DNA of 64,000 nucleotides from Sciurus carolinensis (taxonomy: Eukaryota; Chordata; Mammalia; Rodentia; Sciuridae): positions 19,946,897 to 20,010,896 of the forward strand of contig NC_062232.1 of assembly GCF_902686445.1 (NCBI RefSeq), given 5' to 3'. The position numbers and the translations under genes were made by a program. Each line of letters begins with the position of its first letter. The first letter of the stretch is position 1. The notes below the pieces were generated by a model. That model did no database searches. It was given only the letters and a program-made list of their open reading frames with translations, and had not been told where the DNA came from. Below, piece by piece: positions 46,415 to 57,164 of the stretch.

Positions 46415-48982
46415 AATCTATGAAACAAAATTTAAAAGAATTTGCAACTAGAAAGCTTGCATTACAGAATATTCTCAGCAAAATATTCCATGAAGATGAA
46501 ATGAAAAATAAAAGTGAAAACTAGCAAAGGGAGGAACTATACTAAAGGAATAGTCAAAGAAGAAACAAATTCAAATTTAAAAACAGAAATAAATCAAAAT
46601 GACTAGAAATATAAATCATATCTCAATAATACCTTTGAACATAATTGTTCTAAACTCATCAATCAAAAGACATAGGTTGACAGATTGAATTAAAAAACAA
46701 AACCCAACAATATGCTGTCTCCAAGAGACTCACCTCATAGGCAAAGACTTTCACAGACTAAAGGTGAAAGGATGGGAAAATCATATCACTCACATGGACC
46801 TCAAAAAGAAGCAGGGGTTTCTATCCTCATATCAGATAAAGTGAACTTCAAGCCAAAGTAAATCAGAATGGACAAAAAAGGGCATTTCATACTACTTAAA
46901 GGAATTATACATCAACAAAACATAACAATAGTAAATATTTATGCCCCCCAAAATGGAACATCTACATACATCAAACAAACCCTTCTCAATTTCAAGAATC
47001 AAATAGAATACAACACGATAATACTGGGTGATTTTAACACACCTGTCTCACCACTGAATAGATATTCCAAAAAAATATTAAACAAATAAAATATAGAACT
47101 AAATAATACAATCAATAATTTAGACTTAACAAACATATACAGAGTAATTCATCCATCAATGATTGAATACACTTTCTTCTTAGTAGCACATGGATCCTTA
47201 TCTAAAATAGACCATAATTTATGCCACAAAGCAACTCTTACCAAATACAAAAAAAAAAAAAAACAGAAAAAATACCTTGTATCCTATCAGATCATAAAGG
47301 AATGAAATTAGAAATCAAAAATAAAATAGAAGCTACTCTAACACCTGGAAACTAAATAACATGCTATTGAATGACCAATAGAGATAGCAGAAGAAATCAG
47401 GGATGAAATTAAAAAAAATACTTAGAAGTATATTAGAAGAGCAACACAACATATCAAAATCTCTGATCCTATGAAGGCAGTTCTAAGAGGAAAGTTCATT
47501 GCAGTCAGTGCAGTCTTTAAAAGAATAGAAAACAGCCAAATAAATAACCTAACATTACATCTCAAAGCCCTAGGGAAAGAAGAACAAATCATCACCAAAA
47601 CCAGAAGAAGACAGGAAATAATTAAAATAAGAGCTGAAGTCAAATAAATTGAAACAAAAGAAACAATCTTAAAAAATGACAAAACAAAAAGTTGGTTCTT
47701 TGAAATAAATAAATAAAATTGATAAACCCTTAGTCACACTAATGAAGAGAGAGAAAAATCAAATTACTAAAATTTGTGATCAAAAGGAATATCACAATGG
47801 ACACTACTAAAATACAGACAATAATCAAACTATTTTGAAAACTTATACTTCAATAAAATAGAAAATCATGATGACATCGACAACTTTCTGGAGAAATGAC
47901 CTACCCAAACTGAATCAAGATGACACACACAATTTAACAAGAGTCAAGCATTGAAATAGAGGACTCCATCCAAAGACTACCAACTTAAGAAAATCCCAGG
48001 ACCAGATGGATTCTCTGCGGAGTTCTATAAGACCTTCAAAGTAGGACTAACACCAATAGTACTCAAATTATTCAATGAAATAGAAAAAGAGGGAATCCTT
48101 CACAACTCATTGTATGAAGTTAGTATCACCCTGACACCAAAACCAAAGAAACATCTAGGAAAGAAAACTTCAGACCAATAACCCTGATAAACACAGATGC
48201 AAAAATTCTCAATAAATTCTGGCAAATCACATACCAAAACATTAAAAATATAGTGCACCACAATAGGATCAAGTGGGGTTCATCCTAGGGATGCAAAATT
48301 GGTTCAATATATGAAATAAATAAACATAATATGTCACATCAATAGACTTAAAAATCACATGATTATCTCAATAGATGCAAAAAACAGCATTTGAAAAAAT
48401 ATAGCACCCATTCATGCTCAAAACACTAGAAAAATTAAGGATAGTAGGAATATAACTCAACATTGTAAAAGCTATATATGCTAAACCCAAGGCCCACATC
48501 ATTCTAAATGGAGAAAAGTTGAAAGCATTTCCTCTAAAAACTGGAACAAGAAAAGGATGCCCTCTTTCACCACTTCTATTCAACATTGTCCTTGAAACAC
48601 TGGCCAGAGCAATTAGACAGAACAAAGAAATTAAAGGGATACGAATAGGAAAAGAAGAACTCAAACTGTCCCTATTTGCCAATGACACATTTCTATACTT
48701 AGAAGACCCAAAAAGTTCCACCAGAAAATTTCTAGAACTCATAAATGAATTCAGCAAAGTAGCAGGATATAAGATTAACACCTATAAATAAATTGTTTTT
48801 ATATATCAGTGATGAAACTAATAAAGGAGAAATTAGGAAAACTACCCCATTCACAATAGCCTCAAAAAATAAAATATCTCAGACTCAATCTAACAAAAGA
48901 TGCGACAGGGGCTAGGGAGATAGCTCAGTTGGTAGAGCGCTTGCCTTGCAAACACAAGGCCCTGGGTTCAATCCCCAGCACC

Positions 48983-49016
<34 letters not shown>

Positions 49017-50765
49017 TGTGAAAGATTTCTACAATGAAAACTATAGAAAACTAAAGAAAGATATTGTTGAAAACCTTAGAGATGGAAAGATCTCCCATGC
49101 TACTGGAAAGGCAGAACTAACATTGTCAAAATGGTCATACTACCAAAAGTGCTATACAGATTTAATGAAATTCCTATTAAAACCCAATAATGTTCTTCAT
49201 AGAAGTAGAAAAAGTAGACATGAAATTCATTTAGAAAAATAAGAGACCCAGAATAGCTAAAGCAATCCTTAGCAAAAGTAAAGCAGGAGGCATCATAATA
49301 CCAGAACCTTAAATTATACTATAGAGCCATAGTAACAGAAACAGCATAGTATTGGCACAAAAACAGACATGTAGACCAGTGGTACAGAATAGAAGATACA
49401 GAGACATACCCACATAACTACAGTTACCTCATACTAGATAAAGGCACCAAACATACATTGGAGAAAAAATAGCTTCTTCAACTAATGGTGCTGGGAACAC
49501 TGGAGATTCATATGTAGAATAATGAAATTAAACCTTTCTCACTGTGCACAAAGTTCAACTCAAAGTGGATTAAGGACTTAGGTATTAGACCAGATATCCT
49601 ACAACTAATAGAAGAAATAATAGACCCAAATCTACATCATGTTGGCTTAGGAAATGATTCCTTAACAAAACTTCTAAAGTGCAAGAAGTAAAATCAAGAA
49701 TCAACAAATGGTATGGTATCAAACTAAAAAACGTCTTCACATCAAAGGAAACAATCAAGAATGTGAAGACAGAACCTACAGAATGAGAAAAAATCTTTTC
49801 CACCTGCACCTCAGATACAGCATTAATCTACAGGCAGTATAAAGAACACAAAAAAATTAATACCAAAATTACAAATAACCCAATCAATAAATGGGCTAAG
49901 GAACTGAACTGATGCTTTACAGAAGAAGAAATACAATCAACAAATGTATGAAAAAATGTTCAACATCTCTAGCAATTAGAGAAATGCAAATCAAAAGTAC
50001 TCTGGTATTTTATCTCACTCCAGTCAGAATGACAATTACCAAGAATGTAAGCAATAATAAACACTGCAAGGATGTGGGGAAAAAAAAGGTACACTCAGAC
50101 ATTGCTGGTAGGACTGCAAATTAGAGCAACCACTCTGGAAAGCAGTATAGAGGTTCCTTAGAAAACTTGGAATGCAACCACCATTTGATCCAGTTATCCC
50201 ACTCCTTGGTATATATCCAAAGAAGTTAAAATCAGTATACTATAGTGAACATTGCCACATTGATGTTTATTGCAGCTTAATTCACAATAGCCAAGCTATA
50301 CCAACCTAGGTGCCCTTCAACAGATGAATGGATAAAGAAAATGTGGTATATATACAGAATGGAATGTTATTCAACCATAAAGAAGAATGAAATTATGGCA
50401 TTTACTGGTAAATGGATGGAACTTGAGACTATCATGTTAAATGAAATAAGTCAATCTCAAAAAACAAAAGTTGAATATTTTCTCTGATATGCAGATGCTA
50501 ACCCACAATAAGGGGAGGGTGTATGGAAGAATATAAGTACTTTGGATTAGACAAAGAAGAATGAAGGGAAGGGAGGGGGAATGGGAATAGGAAACATAGT
50601 AGAATTAATTGAATATTACTTTCCTATGTGCACTTATGACTACATGACCAACGTAATTCTATATCATGTACAACCAGAAGAATGAGGAGTCATACTCCAT
50701 ATATGTGTAATGTGTCAAAATACATTCTACTATCATGTATACTTAATAAGAACAAATAAAAAATG
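46415..50765 (+). mobile_element. L1 copy C, 5'-truncated in ORF1, decayed
   Basis: Starts in the ORF1 C-terminus ('ttgcattacagaatattctc', 46459). ORF2 starts at ATG 46599. Endonuclease pieces survive (46868-47089: NIYAPQNGTSTYIKQT, then ILGDFNTPVSPLNR). An RT piece at 48519-48791 reads LFAND where the catalytic motif is FADD. C-terminal ORF2 (49912-50124) and a 3' UTR with G-rich tract (50510-50590) lead to the older tail 'aagaacaaataaaaaatg'. Many stops and shifts. A young ID lies at 48908. Confidence 0.9.
48908..49014 (+). repeat. young ID SINE with intact pol III boxes
   Basis: Reads as a near-consensus ID, resembling tRNA-Ala in its 5' half: A box 'tagctcagttgg' at 48921-48932, B box 'ggttcaatcc' at 48965-48974, then 'ccagcaccgc' and an uninterrupted run of 30 A. 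Flanks 'aaaagatgcga' (48895) and 'aaaagatgtga' (49011) form the duplication. The unbroken A tail and intact boxes mark it as the youngest SINE here. Not a tRNA gene: no 3' acceptor half. Confidence 0.93.
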
Positions 50766-50769
50766 AGTT

Positions 50770-51540
50770 CCTCATAAATAAAACTGACTTCCTTAGTCAC
50801 AGTGAAATTTTCACATTTAATCTTATCATAATTAGTATTGTATTTGTCTTGATATTGAAGTATAACTAATTTCTACATGTAAAGTTATAGAATTTATATT
50901 TGTCAAAATGGTTAATTTGTAATGGGTTTTGCTTTGAGTTTTTATATTTTTCCTAATTTGTAGGACACTATGAGAAAGTGTACCTGCTAGAGTATCACAG
51001 TTCAAATTGTTCACACTTTTTTCAATGGAAAAACATCACTAGACGTGGTCATTCATATATCCTGTCTTATATTGCACAAGAGTTACAAAAACAAGAATAT
51101 AGGTAGGCACTCAATTTATTATCCTGTGAACATTACCTCCAAAGACAGCTGTGCAAATAAAAATGGAAAATCCTTTATCAACTGATTAAACCAGAACTTA
51201 TTTTTTGTTAAATCATGTTTCCAGGGAAGTACAAGGAACCAAAGGACCAATGAAAGCAAAATTCATTGTCTATCAACATGGTGACAATCAAGAAAAGTGA
51301 CAGATATATAGAAACCTCTATAGTTATTTATTCCTATACTGCAGCAAAGGTTGGACTTATGGGAATGCTGTCCACTAAGTGTCCTGTCTGCCAATGTCAT
51401 ATTAAAATGTACTTAGTGTCCTAATGTTACAGTACTGACTCCTTCTCTTGCTGTTAACCAATGATATTTAAAGATAGTCTCTTCCTTAACTCCCTCCCCT
51501 AATATTAAAGTACCCAATTTGTATTGCCATGTAAAGCTGC
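50770..51540. other. AT-rich unique DNA, no gene seen
   Basis: A 60-codon minus-strand frame at 50832-51014 has no family features. No named repeat. Confidence 0.5.
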
Positions 51541-51544
51541 TACA

Positions 51545-51660
51545 TTTATTGACTTATATATATGACTTTATTTACCTTTAAATTTTGATCTTCCAAAGGG
51601 TAATTACCTATGCCTCAGTACTTGGATCATAAGCACTAAATAAATGCTTATTAAAGGAGG
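51545..51660 (+). repeat. L2/MIR 3'-end remnant
   Basis: 'cctatgcctcagtacttgga' followed by 'ataagcactaaataaatgct' resembles the L2/MIR ending with its 'ctcaataaatg'-type finish. Confidence 0.5.
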
Positions 51661-52395
51661 ATATCTTGAGTAATGTGAGCATAAACATAATGATTTTAAT
51701 AATTCAACCACTCTTATTGACTGCAAACTATGCACAAGATATGTTGCTAAGCATTAAGATATAAACATAAAGATATATGTTTCCATCCTTGTTTGTTTTC
51801 TAATCTGGTTTAGGAGACATATACAAAAGAGGCACTTTTTCACAGGATAATTAATGATGAATAAAGTTATGCATAGGGTATAATGGGAACCCAGACTGGG
51901 AACATTCAGTTTTGTTTTAGAAATATTCTTTTGGCAGGAGATATGGAATGGATTTAAGAAGAGGAAGTAGGGTGAATGTATGAGAAAAGCTCATAATTTT
52001 CCTCTAAATTTCCATTCTTCCTTGAGAAAAGACCTCTTTAAATTAGTATTTTCCATGAACCTTCTATCTTAATTATCGATGTCTCACAACTTGGTCAAAC
52101 AAGATACCATGTCCCTGCTTTTATAACTACTCCTTCTAACACCTACACTGCCTTCCCCAATTTTCAAGGTATCTTCTCCACATTAACAAAGGAAGGTCTG
52201 TGATTCTTTACTTTGCCACTTATTACATGTAAGCAAGTGGATGAGTTAAAAAGGAAACTCCTTGAATATTAAACATATTGATTCATAGGGAAGATTTAGT
52301 ATGATGCCTGGGATTCTGAATTCTCCAAAATTTTTGCTATTTTTATGAATGATTCTATCTGAATGAAATATAATATCTCATTTCAATATTAGAAA
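51661..52395. other. possible ancient repeat debris, no gene seen
   Basis: 'caaactatgcacaagatatg' (51722) through 'gttttctaatctggtttagg' (51796) recalls an ancient mammalian repeat, too diverged to name. No open frame of interest. Confidence 0.4.
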
Positions 52396-52399
52396 GCAA

Positions 52400-55230
52400 G
52401 AGATAATTTGAAGATGGTAGCTTCGAGTAAAGGTGTTTTCCAAGTCTCACCATAGCTTGGGACCAAAGCAGCAGGTGTACAACTTCTCAGTGAGGTGGGT
52501 GAAAAGGGGATTTCACTAAAATGTAATATTGGACATTCAAGGTGGCCTAGGGACTCAGAAATTTGGGTGCAAGAAACAAAGTATAAAGAATACATTGGAG
52601 CTGACCCGGCTGCCATACAGGTGCTAAAAGGGGCAACCAGAGTGATGCCAATTCACCACAGAGGGTGGGAGAAAACAGATTTGGTAAGGAAAAATCTGAG
52701 AGCAAAAAGCTGCCTAAACTTAGCTGATTCAGAGGCTACAGTATACACTGGTGCTTGAAAAGTGTGCTCTATATCTCAACTAGCAATGGAGAGCTGAAGT
52801 GGAGCAAATTTGGGGCAATTTCTCTGCTGCAGCAACTGTGGGAGATCAGAGAAATCTCCTGTCACAATGTCTAGTAAGCACCAACTGGGTGGCCTAGGGT
52901 GTGCCTGGCAGAAGGTGAGTGAAACCGGCACAGAGAAGGCTGTAATCAGGGGGATTTGAGTCAGAAATGTGAAGGGGAGCCCAATTCGCCTCTCCTTTGA
53001 TTCTGGTGGTTCACTTGACCAGCTGAAGTGGGACAGCAGTCTGAGCAGTCAGTAGGGGGTTGCAGACTAAGCCCAGGAAGGCTCTGCTCATGGGCAGATC
53101 TGCTCCAGGACTGGAATTCTTGGGAGGCTTTTGAGAACCAGACCAGCTACTGTCAAGCCTTAGTGGTAAGTCACTCTAATCTTTCCAAACCAGACACCAC
53201 CCAACAAAGTCCGAGGCCGGAGTAGAACTAAGCCCCACCTGCTGGAACTCCCCTCATAGAACGCTACATAAGTTTTACCATGGGAATGCACCAATCAGGG
53301 ATGAATGGACACAATTCCAACTGACATTACTTCCTATTATATCCCACCTCATACTGGTGAGAAGGGAAGCTGAGTTCTATATCAAGCAGCTTCAATCTTA
53401 GGCTGCTCCAACTGGCAACCTAGAGAGCAACACAAAAGCAGGAAGAGGTTAATAACCCGCATTCCCTGTTCTATCAGTACATAATTAGAATTGGAAAGAA
53501 AGACTTTTGGACATAGACAGTGACCACCCAATGTAGTCAACTATTTTGACCACATCAGTGGAGATGGTTCCTTCATTCTTCATTAAAGTACTTTTTTTTC
53601 TTTTTCCATGTGTATACACATGTGCACATTCTTGTACTGATTGGTCCAGAGACATATACACATACATTTATGTGTTTTTTCTCTAATATTTAGCATTTTA
53701 AAAATGTAGTTATTTTTTCCTTGCCTTGTGTTTTGATGGCTTGAGATTTTTGTATTGTAAATTTTGATTTGGTTTGGTATTATTTTCAATTATTTCTCTT
53801 GTTTCTCTTTCTCTCTTTTCTTTGCCTGCTAATGATCTCTACCTCTCTTTTAATACTTTGCTGCTTCTATTTTCCCCCTCCTTCCATATAAACACCACCT
53901 GCTACATCATTTTTGCATTCTCTCTGTTTACTTTCTGAAATTGTAAATTCTTCTAACTTCCTAACACATTGTCTTTCCACCTAATTAACTGTATTTGTAC
54001 CTTCTTTCAGAACTACTTGGCTTATATTAATTCTTACTCCCACCATTACTGCTTATGCAATCATTACTCCTGTGGATGATATAGTTGACACCTGCTATTT
54101 GCTTTAAAGTCAGATATAGTTCATGGTTATTGTTTTTACTGTTGACAATTGCTGAACCCACCATTCCTGTTTTTTGGTGGTAATAAATGTTGAAGATATC
54201 ATTGTAGGAAGTTGGTATTTACTATAATGCTGAATAGTGTTTGCAATGCTTGTTATTATTGTTTACTTTGCCATATTTTATTAGGAGCTGTGAATCTACA
54301 AGGACACTAAAAGTTCACAGGTTAGACTCTGCTGCTGAAATAAACTCAACCAAAAGACAGGGCACCTTGTTCCACACATAAATTAATGATACTCAATCTT
54401 CAGCTATACTTTAATACAAAGAAGAGACAAAACAAACTAACAATTAGACTAGGTAATTGATACCCCAGTCAAGTTGGAATAATCATTAATATATTAAAAA
54501 ACAGAGTACACACCTGCTGTTGAATTACTGATCTAGTCTGTGGGTGTTTGTTGTTGTTATTGTTGTCATTTTTGCTGGTACTATTGTTAAATGCTAATGT
54601 CACCATTCCTAAATAGGTGGTAAATAGTATTACAGATGTCAAAGTAGACACCAGACATTTAATATAAAGCTTTACATTCGTTACTGACATTAGTGCCTCT
54701 TCTGGCTCCCCACTCCAACAGGGGCCAGAAAGAGATTGGTAGACTTCAAGATCAAAGAGCAGATATCCTGTAGCCAAGAAATACAACTCAACCAAGCAAC
54801 AGTGCTTCTCGCGTCATATACAAACTATTCAATCTGAGCCCTGACATTACTCCAATTCAAAGAAGTAAGGAGGCACCGAGATCAGGCGCCATCATTGGTC
54901 AGTCACAGTCCTGGAGCCAGCCGGTGGTTGAGTCAGGCCGCCTGCATCAAGGAGCTAGCCTACGGGCAACCAGTTTGCCCAATCACCAGGCCAAAGTCCA
55001 ACGCCATCAACTGAGTAACACCACTTGACCCCTACACCGAGGTCAGGCACCATCACTGAGCAACCCTGCCCAACCACCATGCCAAGATCGTTCTCCATCG
55101 CAGAGCAACCCAGCATAAAAGCCAGCCCACCTGCATCAGGGAGCTAGCCAGAGGCTTCTTTATAGACTGGTGCAGACATTTTGAATTATTCCTGAGGGCG
55201 TGGCCATCATCATTGGAAGGGCAACTCCTT
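52400..55230 (+). mobile_element. long 5' UTR of an ancient L1
   Basis: A 2.8-kb stretch without coding content resembles the long 5' UTR of old mammalian L1 (L1M group). 'atcaagcagcttcaatctta' (53381) is followed by 'ggacatagacagtgaccacc'. A pyrimidine-rich middle (53780-53900) and 'aaagtcagatatagttcatg' (54108) come next, then 'caaagtagacaccagacatt' (54641). The end is a degenerate repeat region. Open frames of up to 108 codons on both strands here are accidental. The young-type L1 copy 2 is inserted at its 3' side. Confidence 0.65.
54878..55160 (+). repeat. degenerate tandem repeats at the end of the ancient L1 5' UTR
   Basis: 'accgagatcaggcgccatca' (54878) recurs as 'accgaggtcaggcaccatca' (55036). 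'cctgcatcaaggagctagcc' recurs as 'cctgcatcagggagctagcc'. 'caatcaccaggccaaagtcc' recurs as 'caaccaccatgccaagatcg'. Interleaved repeats of 90-190 bp spacing. Confidence 0.75.
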
Positions 55231-55463
55231 TCCTGAGACACCTACAGGAGGCTAGAGGACCTTTGACAAGACCCAGGAGTCAAGAAGAGGAGGTACTGGG
55301 AGACTCAGGAACAACTCAGAGCCACTCAGAGCCACTGGGTGAATCTCTCCCACTGAGCAGGCTTCCCAGATGGGGCAGTAGTCTGAAATGCAGGGAATTT
55401 CATGGAGTAGAGTGGCCCAGTGAGACAACCCTGCTGGAGTCATGAAGCCAGTCAACAGGGAGC

Positions 55464-55700
55464 ATTGCAGAGGAGGACCGCAGAGCGAGACGCTTCGACA
55501 CAGAGTGAGGGTCTGAGGCCCAGGCGGTAGCTCTGGTCCCCAGGGAATGTGGCAGAGGAGGGCTGCGCAGCAAGGGAGTCCCTGACAGGGCCAGGCTCCC
55601 CAGCCCGGGTGGTAGGTTGGGAACCCTAGGAACATTGCAGAGGAGGGCTTCCCAGTCCAGGTGGTAGTTCTGGACCAAAGGGAACTTTTCAGAGGAGAGC
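55464..55700 (+). repeat. 5' UTR repeats of about 85 bp in L1 copy 2
   Basis: 'ggaa.attgcagaggaggg'-type starts align on 'gcagagg' at 55467, 55552 and 55637, with a shorter fourth ('tcagagg' at 55689). Each unit continues with 'gaggcccaggcggtag'-type text. Related single units occur near 9150-9250 in copy 1. Confidence 0.75.
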
Positions 55701-56072
55701 TACCCAGTGAGACGTCCCCACTGGGTGAGTCTTCCCCACTTGGTGAGGCTTTCCCACCAGGGCTGAAGAACCAGAGACACAGGCCGACATCAGACGTGCC
55801 CCAGTCTGCAGTCTAGTCTCCTTTTGGCTGACCATGAGTCAACAAGTGAAGGAGCCTCTGCCGACTGACAGGGAATATACCCCACCTGAAGGTCACCACC
55901 CCTAGAGGGAGAGCTTCCTAGTGGATCACTGCACTATCAAGTTCCTCCAAGATTCAGGCTACTGAAGGCTAGGAGGTGAGGTATTGGACATCTACAGAGA
56001 TAATATTAGTCAATAGAGGAAATCTGTAATATCCCAGAGTTTCACTACTAGAGGGGTAGATACCTGAGCAAT

Positions 56073-57117
56073 ATGAGAAAACAAGGGAAGAAAATGTCCC
56101 AAACAAACCTAGATGGTATACCAACAAAATCCAATGACAGCATGGCAGAAGAAATGTCAGAATGGGAGTACAGAATGTACATAATTAAAACAATCAGAGA
56201 AGCAAATGAGGAGATGAAACAGCAAATGTAGGCATTGAAGGAGGAGATGAAAGAGCAAATGCAGGCATTGAATGATCACACCACTCAATGGTTAAAAGAG
56301 CAAATGCGGGAAGCAAAAGATTGTTTCAATAAAGAGTTAAACATACTGAAAAAAAACCCAGAGAGAGGTCCTTGAAATGAAGGAAATAATAAACCAAATC
56401 AAGAACTCCATAGAAAGCATAACCAATAGGATAGAACACCTGGAAAACAGAATTTCAGATATTTAAGACAAACTATTTAACCTTGAAAACAAAGTTGAGC
56501 AAACAGAGAAGATGGTAAGAAATCATGAACAGAATCTACAAGAATTATGGGATATCATGAAAAGGCCAAATTTAAGAATTATTGGGATAGAGCAAAGCAC
56601 AGAGAAACAAACCAAAGGAATGAATAACCTATTCAATGAAATAATATCAGAAAATTTCCCAAATCTGAAGAATGAAATGGAAAATAAAATACAAAAGACT
56701 TACAGGACTCCAAATATACAAAATTACAATAGACCCACACCAAGGCACATTATAATGAAAATCCCTAACATACAAAATAAAGACAGAATTTTAAGGGCTG
56801 CAAGAGGAAAAAAAAAATCAAATTATATTCAGGAGGAAACCAATACAGATATCAGCAGATTTTTCAACCCAGACCCTAAAAGCTAGGAGGACCTGGAACA
56901 ACATTTTTCAAGCACTGTTGGATGCCAATCAAGCATCTTATACCCAGCAAAACTTACTTTCAGATTTGATAATGAAATAAAATCTTTCTATGATAAACAA
57001 AAGCTAAAGGAATTTACAAAAAGAAAGCCAGCATTACAGAACATTCTCAGCAAAATATTCCATGAGGAAGAGATGATAAACAACGATGCAAATCAGCAAT
57101 GGGAGGAACTAGCCTAA
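56073..57117 (+). pseudogene. L1 copy 2 ORF1, broken
   Basis: Aligns with the intact ORF1 of copy 1 along its whole length. A stop falls early (near 56228, in the first 11-residue repeat) and another near 56465. A shift lies near 56350 at an A-rich tract, and the RNA-binding part is open only at 56512-56886 (RPNLRIIGIEQS, RPTPRHIIMKIP). The C-terminal domain is shifted. Would not give a functional chaperone. Confidence 0.9.
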
Positions 57118-57164
57118 AGGAATAGCCAAATAAAGGAGAAACCAAATCATGTCAAAAAACAAAT

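Noticed and set aside
48908..49014. Possible functional tRNA-Ala gene
   Set aside because: A and B boxes are present but the 3' acceptor half is replaced by ID sequence and an A tail, and a target duplication flanks it. It is an ID SINE.
52400..53230. Short exons of a host gene (87- and 65-codon frames)
   Set aside because: The stretch matches the character of an old L1 5' UTR. Frames are short, on both strands, and lack splice-site context.
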